From: Aurantiochytrium sp. KH105
Taxonomy: Eukaryota > Sar > Bigyra > Thraustochytrida > Thraustochytriidae
Assembly (NCBI GenBank): GCA_003116975.1
Contig: BGKB01000049.1
Coordinates: forward strand, 248,001-312,000
Direction of reading: 5' to 3'
DNA: 64,000 nt
Each line of letters starts with the position of its first letter. Within the stretch, counting starts at the first letter, position 1. The position numbers and the translations under genes are program-made. The notes under the pieces are model-generated. The model saw only the letters and a list, made by a program, of their open reading frames with translations. It was not told the DNA's origin and searched no databases. Positions 9,451 through 19,932 of this stretch are shown here, one piece after another.

Positions 9451-10307
9451 CTTTCCTCAAGATCGAGCGCGCTGCGCGTCCGGTCGGTCTCTGACTGGAT
9501 ATCCGCCCGTCACAGCGAAAACAATCGCACGAACGCACGTACACCAGCCAGCTAGCCGGCCAACCTCGGCGCCGGTCCACGTGCGGAGCAGGTCTGCGTG
9601 CGTCGCCCGGGCTGCGTGGACGCTGCCTCGCCTTGCCTCGCCTCGCCTTGCCTTGCCTTGCCTTTGCAGGTCTGCTTGTCCGTGCGCAGTCGTCGATCGA
9701 TCAATCGATCGATCACCCTCCCTGAGAAGCGCAAGCCGGCCGCAATACTTCCAGCCCGGAAGAACCGGCAGGAACGCCACGGGCCCGGTGCACACGCGGG
9801 AGCCAGCTGCGTAGCCGCGCGCTAGGAGCTCCTAATGCTGAGCGCGAGCGTGCGTGCACGTGCTTTTTACTTTCTCCTGCTCCTCCTCCCTCCTGGCGCT
9901 GCGCGCCGCCGCCGCACCGCCCGTCCGGCGCGGCCGCCGCGCGGCAGGCGTGTCCGGACGGGACGGGGCCGCGTCGCCGCCGGCGTCACGTGGAGCGAAC
10001 GGACGGGGGGGGGGGGTGGGCTCGAGAGGGCGCGCTTGGACAAGCAAGCGCGTGCACACGCGCGTGCACGCGGGGGAAGGCGTAGGGGCCAGTTAGGCGG
10101 TACGTTAGGAGTCGCGGCGGCCCCCGACGAGGAATCAATCGACTGCCAAGGTGGTCACGCCTCGAGGCGCCAGGCGCGTCTTGGACAATCCTCTGCAGTC
10201 TGAGGGCATCATCATCGCCGTCGTCATGATCGGGGTGATGGAGGTCAAGGAAGGCGTGTCCTCCGCGGAGGTGTCGTCGCGACGGCGTCTCCGACCTGCT
10301 GTTGTCG

Positions 10308-10368
10308 CACCACCACCACCACCGCCACCACCACCACCACCACCACCACCACCACCACCACCACCACC
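10308..10368. repeat. CAC trinucleotide microsatellite
   Basis: About 20 tandem CAC units with one interruption (cgccac). It is purine/pyrimidine-asymmetric and non-coding in any supported gene. Confidence 0.95.
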
Positions 10369-10425
10369 GTGTGTGCTCAGCGGTCTCCACCTCGACCTTT
10401 CTGCGACGTTGGAGACCGAGGCGCG

Positions 10426-10462
10426 TGCGACTGCGACTGCGACTGCGACTGCGACTGCGACC
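10426..10462. repeat. GACTGC hexanucleotide array
   Basis: About six tandem copies of gcgact/gactgc, non-coding. Confidence 0.9.
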
Positions 10463-10641
10463 CCTGGCCTGGGCGGTGGGAAGGGCAGGACAGAGCAGGG
10501 ATGGTGTTGATGGTGACGACTTGCAGTCGCTCGTCTTGTCGTGAAGCTGCAGAGAGATGGAAGAGGGCGCTTGTGGCTGACGCAGCGTGCAAAACGTGGT
10601 ATAGGCTACTACGATAAGCCAAGAGTTGACGTTATTCGCTG

Positions 10642-10872
10642 GTAGATCTCGAGAGCAAGATCTACGAAGGCTGGAAAGAAGAAGAAAGGAGAAGAACATG
10701 ATGAATGATCGAACAATAGTTGCTTGGCTCCGCTCGAACGAATGGCTCGGATTGAGCCTTGATTAGGCCTGGCGGGCTCGTAGATCTCGAAAGAAGAAGA
10801 AAGGAAAAGAAGAAGAAGAACATGAATGAAAGAATGAGTGGCTCAGCTCGAACGAGTGACTCGGATTGAGCC
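10642..10872. repeat. Imperfect direct duplication
   Basis: Two copies (about 10642-10757 and 10781-10872) share in order: tagatctcga, an AAGAAGAAAGG purine tract, GAAGAACATGA, then a shared ctcgaacgaatggctcgg-type segment (gtgactcgg in copy two) and attgagcc. The second copy is shortened in the middle. It lies in the 3' flank of the LRR receptor gene. Confidence 0.8.
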
Positions 10873-10963
10873 CAGAAGATGATATCGAAAAAACAAAATG
10901 GTGGACGAAATAGTGGCGCCCCCAAAAATAGGGATGTAGAAACGCAGTCTTGCTAACACGGAC

Positions 10964-13900
10964 CTAGTTGCGGTCTTCCGCGTTTGCGTCCACGCTGTCG
11001 TCGGCATCGTTGTCGTCCTCCTCTTCCTCCATCTCTTCGTCGTCGAGAGCCAAAGCCACGGCGATCGCCGGAGGGTACCAAGGCTGCGCGTCTGCAATGG
11101 CCACATTCTTTGCCGGGAGCAAAAGCGTCCCATTGACGGGCTGGGCCTCTTGCCCATAGAACCCAGCATCACCGCTTGCTCGCGACGCAGCAGCACCATG
11201 TCGGCGTCTCCGAAACCACACCGTACCAGCAATACTGACACCCAGAAGAGCAACACCTCCAGCAGCTCCGCCAACAACTGGATAGAGAGGAAATTCTGCT
11301 GTCTCGTCGTCATCATTGCTGCTGTCGCTGTCATCGGTGCCACTGTTGTCGTCACCGCCACTGTCGTTATCATCGCCGCCCGTACCGTCGCCTCCATCAT
11401 CGCCGCCATCGCCTCCATCACTGCCGTCACCGTCATCGCTGCCGTCGCCATCGCCGCTCTCCGTGCAATCAAACTCCAGAGCGGCATCAGATTCACTGTC
11501 GATCCACAAAATAACAAAAATCCGTCAGCAGTCTGAAAATAGGTGAACAATGTGAGGACAAAGAAACGTACAGCGAAAACGTGAGCTCTTCCATAGAGCA
11601 AGGGAGCGTGGTGATCGGGTTATCAGAAAGATCGCTGTTTTCTCTCGGCCGAGTGAGTAAACGAGCGAAAGATAGATCGTCATTGACGGACAAATGCAAA
11701 GAGCAACAAAACGTACAGTCGAGTCAGAGCCACAAGATCCCCGCAGCTCTCCGGAAGAGAAGTGATCTGGTTGTCTTGCAGGTCTCTGTGGTCGTGTTAG
11801 TCGCAAACGCACTTTCCCAGGTCTTTACGCGCGCATTAACGTACAGGTCATACAGGTTTCTGAGATCGCCGAAATCTGTGGGAAGAGTGACCAGTTCGTT
11901 GGAGGCGATCGAACTATGACATTTCATACAGCATCCGAGTTCAACGTCAGCTTTGGTTACGCACACACGTCCGCTTTTGCTTCAAAGTCACCTACAGAGT
12001 GCTCAATACTGTCAACGCCGAAAATGTATTGGGAATAGAGCCGAGCAAATTCGACGCAAGGTTTCTAACAAGTTTATTCGTCGGGCCTGCAACGGTTAGT
12101 ACATAAAACGCATAACGAGGCAAAGCTTCTCGAAGACAATGCAACTTACAGTGAGGTGAGCCATGTCAATGCGCCAATCGCCTCCGGAAGAAGCGTGATT
12201 TCGTTTGAGGCAAAGTCTCTGTACATTGTGAAGGGGAAAACGGAAGATGTGGTCAGTGCCAGGAACTGAATCGGTTTACGTGAGGCAGAAAGGGGCCACG
12301 CGCAGTCACGTACGCTTCACGCAGCAACGTCAAGTTGCCAATCGTTTCTGGAACACGATCAAACTCATTCGCGGAGAAATACCTATTGCACGCAGAACAA
12401 AGTCAGTCGACGGCGCATTAATTAATCGAAATCTTGCGATCGCAAGGATAACGTACAGTGAGGTTAGAGCCATGAGACTGACGAGTTCGTCGGGAAAGGA
12501 AGTAAAGTTGTTGGAGCTGAGGTCGCTGTGCCATCGCAAGTGAGTTCTGTTAGCTTGGTGAAGGGCCGAGCAATCCATCTCGTTGAAGAAAAATTTATAA
12601 CTAAAGGCCCTGACGTACAGAATTTTCAGATTTCCCACATTCTCAGCGGTGGCATCCACTTCGTCTCCGCTGACCAAAATACCACCGAGCCCACCGAGAA
12701 CTCCACCAAGGCCGCTGGTAGAAGTCGGGAGCGCGCTAAGTTGGTTTGAGGCGAGAGAACTTTATACAGACAGACAGATAGACAGACAGACAGACAGAGA
12801 GCAGAGTGATTAGCTTTTTGAGTCAAGACCAACCCAGATCAGCAACGGGATGGGTCACTTACAGTGAGGTGAGAGCCGTCAGTCCGCTAATGGCTGCAGG
12901 AAGCGACTCGAGCTTGTTTCTCGACAAATCACTACCGAAGTTCGAGACAATGTTAGTTGTGTTCGCGCTTGCCTTTAAAAGCAAAAGCATCTCGAGGAAC
13001 AAGCAACTTACAAAAGCACCAGACTCGAAAGCTGACCAATCGCGTTCGGGAGCGAAGTAAGTCCATTCACGGCGAGGTCGCTGCGAAAAGATTTCAATTT
13101 TCATGAGTCGTCAAAAACTTGTTCCACATGCGCTGACGAAGCATCACAAACGTACAATTGCTCGAGCGCACCAAGTCTACTAATGCTACCCGAAATTGAG
13201 GTGATCTGATTCGAAGCCAAAGTCCTGTGAATGCAGAATCAAACCAGGCGTTAGTCTCACGGCACCAATGAGGAGTGAACAAATCCCTCACCGCGAATAC
13301 CAGATAGAACGTACAGCGAGGTGAGACGGGACAGAGTGCTGATGGCATTCGGAACTGTGGGGATCTCGTTTGCAGTCAAGTCTCTGTGGCAGTAAGGTCA
13401 GCACTGGGCGTAGATATCTGCGCGCATGCCATAAGGGTACTTACAGAGTAGATAGAGACGAGATGCTGGCCGTAGCCGTCGGAAATGAGGTAAACGTATT
13501 GTTTGAGAGAGACCTAATTTCGAAGAGAGAAGAATGTAAGGAGCGCGGTGTTAGAATCGATGCAACGTTATCTTCTCACTACGGCCTAGGCGTTCCTAAG
13601 CGGCCGTCACCACGTACAGTTCTTTGAGAAATTTCAAGCCGCTGACGCTGATTGGGAGCGAGGAAAGCTGATTGCCCGAGATATCCCTGTTTCAGGAGCA
13701 ATTTTAGTTGATGGATTGGAATGAATTTCAATGCAGTTGTTAGACAGTCGCCCGCCCCATGTGTCAAAAGAGAGATTTGCGCGTGTAAAACGTACAGTTC
13801 TCGCAAATTCGTGGCGCTTCCAAGCCCTGAATCGAGAGCTGTGAGCTGATTGTAGGCGAGAGATCTACGAAAACAAAAGGAAAAACGATGTCAGATGAGT

Positions 13901-14875
13901 CACGACAATGCTTTCGCCCGTGACTGGATTGTTTTGTGAGAAACGTACAGAATTCGCAAACCCGTCATACTCGAAACACTGGCTGGAATCGAGACGAGTG
14001 CATTCTCGCTCATGTCCCTGCGCGTCAGAAAGGCATAAACCGTTAGCTGTGCGCCAGGCCAGTTCGATTGATGACATCTACGTACAATGAAGTCAACTGT
14101 GTGAGGCCGGAAATGCTAGTGGGAATGGAGGTTATCTCGTTGCCGTGCAAATCACTGTGTTTGTTACGTTAGATGCTCTTTGTTCGCTCAAGTACGCAAG
14201 ATCAACGACGTACATTGTGTCAAGCCACGTAAAGGACCCGAGGCTATCCGGGAGTGCAGTGAGCTGGTTAGACGCGAGATTTCTGTGAGAAGGTATAAGA
14301 GTGTCCGTAAGTGTAATCAGATCAAAGACTGTCTTTTACCTTCAGTATGGATCGATAGCACGTACAGCGTTCGCAGACCGGTGAGGTCCGAAAGATCCTC
14401 GGTGATGGTGTCAAATGGATTTCCGTTTATTTGTCTTCGCGCAGTCACCTTGTGAGTACGAAGGCGAAAGCGGTGAGATCTCACGTGGGCAACTTACAGC
14501 GAAGTAACCTGAGTCAAGCCATAAATGGCCGCCGGAAAGGTGGTAAGGGATCCTTCGCCGATCGTACTGCGTTCATCGTTGATCGAAAGAAGTTAGCGGC
14601 TTGCATTCTCCTTCTCTTTCCTCCCTCTCCCTTCTGTTCGTGAAGTGAATACCAAGAGGGCGGCACACGACCACTTACATGAGTCGCAAGGCCGACAAGT
14701 TCTCCAGCGAGGGCGAGAGGGCAGCAAGGTCATCCGACGAGGCGCACTCGAGCGTCTTCGCCTGCGCAGAGCACGGCGAGGTATCGCAGACGCAGGCGGC
14801 TTCCGCCAGCCGCAGAGCGGCCACGACGAACATGGCCACGGCCCATCGCCCGAACCACGCCTGCGGCGACTTCAT
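10964..14875 (-). CDS. LRR single-pass membrane receptor A (22 exons, one repeat per exon)
   Basis: I rebuilt a 724-residue protein. Exons, 5' to 3': 14679-14875, 14498-14566, 14366-14434, 14214-14282, 14086-14154, 13949-14017, 13796-13864, 13618-13686, 13445-13513, 13315-13383, 13156-13224, 13012-13080, 12863-12931, 12619-12759, 12457-12525, 12314-12382, 12150-12218, 11996-12064, 11845-11913, 11717-11785, 11572-11634, 10964-11495. All 21 introns (59-112 nt) are phase 2 with GTACG, GTAAG or GTAGG donors. Exon 1 encodes a signal peptide and a Cys cap (C-x-C-x4-C-x8-C). Exons 2-21 each encode one LRR of the form DLxSNxLTSLPxxIxxLxxLTSL. Exon 22 encodes a C-cap (FDCTES), an Asp/Gly/Ser-rich acidic stalk, a membrane helix (YPVVGGAAGGVALLGVSIAG), an RRRR stop-transfer and a 75-residue acidic tail without kinase. 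Likely a cell-surface recognition protein; ligand and partner unknown. Paralogous to receptor B. Confidence 0.88.
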
Positions 14876-16393
14876 CGGCCCTGCCTCTGCCCAGCTCTCT
14901 CCAACTGTACGGCGGCTGCCCGAAGCGCGCTCCGGATCGAATGGAGGCGAGGCTCGAGAGCTCGAGCGCCCGCGCGTCCGCGCCGCCGCTCGCGAGCAGC
15001 CCGTCCCTCCTCCCGAGATCGAGGTCTGTAAAGAAAGAGCAGCGTTGATTTCGAGATTCCAGCCTCTCATGCGGCTGTGCGAGGTTGAGATTGACAGTGT
15101 GAGCGCGCGTGTGCTTTCGACCCGCCCTCGCTGCTCCTCCTCCTCGACCCGAGGGAGGATTTAGACTCGACAAAATTCACCGCGCTTCCCCTTCGCACCC
15201 ACCCTCGAAGCGCCGTCTTCGAGCAGCCGCGGCGGGCGACCGCGCAGCAGTGGCAGCAGGCATGGCAGGCCGAGAGAGCGGGCGCGGCGCGTGCCGATGC
15301 AGCGCGTGCCGCCCTGGCCGCTCGCCGAGCAACGCTTGCTCGCCCGCCGCGACGGCGGCCACCTCGCCGCTTGCCGCCAATACCGCGGCGCCGCGGCCCG
15401 TCCGCAGGGCGCGCGTCCTGGCCAGGCCTGGCCCGCTCGGGCCGCGCGTTCGGCGCGGGATGCAGAGCGAGGCCGCGGCGTGCGATGCGGCCGCGCGGCA
15501 CGTGCAGAAAGACCGGCGCTTTTTTCCTGGGCGGGAGCGAGCGCGAGCGCAGCAGCAGGCGCGAGACACAGACACAGACACAAGATAAGGGCGGGAGAGA
15601 CCTCGCGCGGCCGCGGTGGGTCGCTCCGGCCGCGAGGCGGCGCTGCCTGCAGCTGCACCGCGGGCTCGGGAGGCCTCTGCGGGCCGACGTGGACCGCGCG
15701 CTGCGGTGCGATGGGATGAGGCGGGATGCGAGAGGCGCGAGGCGAGAGGCGAGCCAACGGGACGCGATGGGACGCGAGGCGAGGCCGTGGGCCCGTAGCT
15801 CACGCAGGCGAGCAGCTAGCTTGCGCGCAGGCCTGCGCGGAAGGAAGCTGGAGCTAGCGTGCTAGCTAGCTTGCTAGCTTGCTTGCTTGCTTGCTTGTGC
15901 GGGTCGGAAGTGATGCGACGGCCAGGGCCGACGATTGGAAAAAGAGAAAGTATAAAAGTGCGAAAAGGCAGGCGCGAGAGAAGCAGTCGCGCCGGCTTTT
16001 GATAAGCGGAGAGGGCAAAGTTACCACCAAGCGCTTGTTTGCGAGCTCTGTTTCCTACACACGCCCTCTGTTTCCTACACGCGCCCGCGCACAGGCGCGC
16101 GCGAGCGGTGGCGGATGGCGCAGGCCCCAGCCTGCAGCTGCATTCATGCCGGCCGCAGCGAGCAGGACTTGCACATCGGCGACCACGGCGGGTTGGTTTG
16201 CTTATTCTAGGAAGACGGGAACAGCTAGGTCACGGTGGGGAAGGAAAGGAAACAAACATGATGCTTATTGATTTGGCCAGCGATCAAATGGATCGAGCAG
16301 GGAGACACGATGAAGACGATAACGACGACGACGACGACGACGACATTGTGGCTTGACGAAAGAGAATGGGATTTGACAACCCTCTTCAAACTA
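14876..16393. other. GC-rich spacer between the two LRR receptors
   Basis: Promoter side of receptor A and 3' flank of receptor B. Extremely GC-rich from 15.1 to 15.8 kb, where several overlapping open frames on both strands have Ala/Arg-rich composition and no domain. A GCTAGCTTGC and CTTG array sits at about 15854-15897 and a GAC run at about 16323-16343. No gene called. Confidence 0.5.
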
Positions 16394-19129
16394 CTAGTAG
16401 AAAAGGTCTTCCTCGTCTGAGACGGGCTCGGCGACCGGGAGGGCGACAGGAAGGCCCTTCGCAGGAGTTTGCTGCTGTGCCTGTGCTCGAGTCATCAGGC
16501 CGCTTCTCATGGGTCGAGGACTGCTTGTTTGGGTGCTCATTGCGCCAGACTGCGCCTTGCGCTTCTTACGCAGCAGGTAGCGCCAAAGAAGGACCGCAGC
16601 AAAGAGGACAAAGGCACCCGCTGTGCCGGCGAACACGTAGGGGATCGTAACGTCGGATCTTTCCTCTGCGCTTGAGGTTGTACAGTTGTACACAAAGTCT
16701 CCGCTTGTCACATTGCTGGGTCGTGTCACAGAAACATAACACTGGGTCAGGAGAAGAAGAATAAGAAGAAGAACAAGAAAGGTGGTTCTCCGCCGGCGCC
16801 AACTACCTAACTTACATGCTCGTGAGACGCGTCATATTTTGCACTGCGCACGGAAGCGTCTCGATCGGGTTTGAAGCGAGATTGAGACCTTGCAGTCTCG
16901 TCAACAAGGTAATCGATTCAGGAAGTGTACTCAGCAAATTATTGTACAGATCGCTGTCGCAGATACAAGAGGTCAGTTCGAACACAAGCACTAAATTTCC
17001 ATTCGCTTTCTTGGAACGTACAGATGGTAAAGACCTCGGAGGTACCTTAAATTGTCAGGTACGGAGGTCATTTCATTCGAGCTGCAATAACTGCGTCTTT
17101 ATGCTGTGAGAAGGACGACCTTCGCTTGTTCGTTCGAGACAAGTCTAACGTACAGGTAGTACAGGGCACTAGGCAATGTATCGGGGAGCACAGAGAACTC
17201 ATTCACGTTGAGCGACCTTGAACATGCAAGCAAGCATTCATTTTCCTGTCTGTCAATATGTGAATGTTGTTGATGCTGCTGCTGCTGTTGCTGCTGCATT
17301 GCTCAGACCGTCACCGCCAAGAAAACTTACAGCAAACGCAACGAAGACAGTCGGTAAAAGCGGCTCGGAAGGGCCGTCAGCTGATTTGATGCGAGCGATC
17401 TTGAAAGAGGCATTCTTCTCGTTAGGCTCGATTTACCTTACTGTCGCGCCGACAAAAAGCAAACGTACAGCGAAGTGAGAAGTGACAGGCTGCCTATCGA
17501 CTCGGGAACGGAGCCAAGAGAGTTTGACTCCAACGATCTGGACCATCAATCAGTACGACAGGTCTCATGTCATTCAAAGGTTTTAGCCACTTACAGTGAT
17601 GTTAGCCGCGACAGATAGCCGATGCCCTCGGGTAGCGCAGTGAGTTGATTCGATGCGAGAGTCCTGTGTCCAGCATTTCCCGCAGTCAGAACAATTTCTT
17701 AGAAAACTAGAAGATCGCTGATTCGTGTCAGCACACACGTACATGTGAGTAAGCCACGAAAAGGTTGCGACGGAACTCGGTATCGAAGTCAGCTGGTTCG
17801 ATGCGAGTGCTCTGCGACGAAAGCGCGTCATTAGCATTGTTGCCTTTTGTGTACCAGATTTTGGTCGTCATCAGTCAGCCACCCAATACTTACAAAGTTC
17901 GTAGATTCGTAAAGGAGCTGATGCTCTCTGGCAAAGAAGCAATTTTGTTTCCTTCGAGACTCCTGCTAAAGTCGTCAGCGGTCTGAATGGTACGCAGACG
18001 GACGCACCCGCTCTACCGCTAGCTTCCCTCAAACGTACAGAGTCGAAAGGTAGAGGTAGTCTCCGATGTCGGCGGGCAGCGCAGTGAGCTTGTTGTCGTT
18101 CATGTGCCTTCCATCACAACGCAAAAGTATCTTCATGTGAGACGCGAATCGCGGTCCTTGACGACGAGGTTGGCTCTGCAAGCACTAAAACTTACAGCGA
18201 ATCCAGCCGAGAAAGCGCCAAAACTTCGCCAGGCACTGTCTCGAACTCGTTAGAGTTGAGCCGCCTGCGTTCATGATGTTGTTGTGTGAGTCTTTAAAAA
18301 TACGCTGAGCTTTGCACGAAATAGATCAAGTAAACGCACAAAGAGTATAGGTCTGTGAGCCCCGTGATGCTTTGAGGGATCGAGCTGAGGATGTTGCCGT
18401 TGAGATAGCTGTGTGCCGGATGTTAGCAAGACGACGTTGTGCAAACGCTCCATGCCTTGCAAAACTTACAGAAAGTGCAAGCTGGTGAGGTTACCAATTT
18501 CTGCGGGAAGCGAGCTGAGCTGATTGTGAGCGAGGTTTCTGCGTCCGCTTCAAATCGTTAGCGAAATCGAGGCGCTGCATGCAGCACCAAAAGCTATACG
18601 GCTTGCTCAACTTACAGATTGGAGAGAAGGGTGAGGTTGCTAATCTCGGGAGAAAGTGAGCTGATCTGATTGGATGCGAGGCTCCTAATGTACAGGCGTT
18701 AGTTTCAGCCCTTTTTCCCAGATGATGATTTTACATCCATCCGAGTCAAACGAGACTTCTGAAAAAATTAAGACGTACAAAAGTCGCAGCGATGACAAGC
18801 CAAGGACACTTTCTGGGATGTCACTTAGCTGTGCAGAATCAAAACGTCTGTGAGTACGTCGGCACAATGATTAGTTACCAAAGTTTTGCGCAGGTTTCAG
18901 CAGAGTAAAAGCATGTCGCGGCTTACAAGTAGAGGAGGTTGGTCAGCTCGTCGAGGGGAGGAGACAAATCATCGAGGCTGGTCGCCGCCGAGCCCGAGCA
19001 GTCAAGATATGTCGTGCTCGCAGCAGTGCACGGCGTCGGCACGCAAGAGCACGCCGCTTGTGACAAGGTACAGGCCCAGCTCGCCGCCAGAAACGTCGCC
19101 ACGACGACTCGAAGCTGCCACGGTCCCAT
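16394..19129 (-). CDS. LRR single-pass membrane receptor B (16 exons)
   Basis: I rebuilt a 514-residue protein. Exons, 5' to 3': 18927-19129, 18779-18847, 18616-18684, 18470-18538, 18340-18408, 18196-18264, 18039-18107, 17894-17962, 17743-17811, 17595-17663, 17469-17537, 17331-17399, 17154-17216, 17022-17081, 16816-16953, 16394-16715. All introns are phase 2; one donor is GTGCGT. Exon 1 encodes a signal peptide and a Cys cap (ACSCVPTPC..LDC) matching receptor A. Exons 2-12 are 69 nt, one LRR each; exons 13 and 14 are shorter (63 and 60 nt). Exon 15 is 138 nt, exactly two repeats fused. The last exon gives a Cys cap (YNCTTS), a membrane helix (VFAGTAGAFVLFAAVLLW), a basic RKKRK stop-transfer and a 55-residue tail ending SDEEDLFY. 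No kinase or death-type domain. A tandem paralogue of receptor A, probably also a surface recognition protein. Confidence 0.88.
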
Positions 19130-19932
19130 AGTTATTCTTTTCGTTCGCTCTCGAAGAGTCCTCGTAGCTCGTCAAGGGCACAGCAAGAGCCCTGCTGAGC
19201 TCCCTTTGTCTCGATCTCGTCGCTCCACGGTACGTCGCACCGATGCTCCACGGCGATGCGTGTTTGCTTTCTGTACCGATGGGATGAGCGCGTGCATTTT
19301 GCTTTGCTTCACTTCGCATCGAATCTTGTTAGTGTGCACACTCTCACCACTCTTCCCAGCACGCGGCTCAATTTCACTGGCGAAGTCTTTGCGCAAAGCA
19401 ATGGCGAGGCCAGAGGTTTGAGGGTGGAGCAAGTCAAAATGGTTGCCATCGAGGGTCCGAAGTACTTCATGTCGTCACGACCTTTTGACGGGTTCCTATC
19501 ACGCCGAAAAGCCTTTCGTATCGCCACATGTTGTCACTCTGTCTTGCGTGCTGCAGCTGGTCAGACGATCCTCGTCCTCGAGCTCGTCGGTCTGCGACGT
19601 CCTACAACTTACTGGCAAGCAGCCTTGAGCCCAGCCGACGGAGAGCGAGCCAGCTCGGGCGGTCCATCATCGCTCATCGAGGCCTGCGGCAGGCGCAGGA
19701 TGATGTCGAGAAGGGATCCAAGACGACTTTTTCGCGCTTTTTCGTCTCGCTCTGAGACAAAGCCGCAAGGCTCGCAAACGAGGCGTCGCGAGAGAGATCC
19801 TCTCCGCGCGCGAGGACCCCGCGGCGCGCGAGCCTGCGCGTGCGACAGGGTGTTGTCCGCGGGCGGCCCTGGCCTCGGCAGCGTGAGCTCGTTCGGTAGC
19901 TGCGCGAGGAGTGCGTGCGAGATCGACAAACC
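19130..19932. promoter_or_regulatory. Divergent intergenic region between receptor B and the LRR-Roc-COR-TIR gene
   Basis: About 800 bases separate two start codons that point away from each other. No TATA box or recognisable operator stands out. The part next to 19.9 kb is GC-rich. Open frames here are shadows. Shared regulation of the two genes is possible but unproven. Confidence 0.4.

Larger units (their letters stand above)
9451..10963. other. Repeat-rich spacer
   Basis: GC-rich 5' flank of the COPI-associated gene, with cgatcgat tracts near 9693-9714 and CCTTGCCTCGCC tandem runs near 9628-9665. Further along are a CAC microsatellite, a GACTGC array and an imperfect duplicated block (separate entries). 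Frames crossing these give poly-His, poly-Pro or poly-Trp products and were not called. The last 90 bases are the 3' flank of the LRR receptor gene ending at 10964. Confidence 0.5.

Noticed and set aside
10151-10544. Poly-His and poly-Pro frames
   Set aside because: These are translations of the CAC microsatellite and GACTGC array, with no conserved flank.
15109-15803. Overlapping open frames on both strands between the LRR receptors
   Set aside because: Ala/Arg/Pro-rich translations of extremely GC-rich DNA, all frames open at once, no start context or domain.
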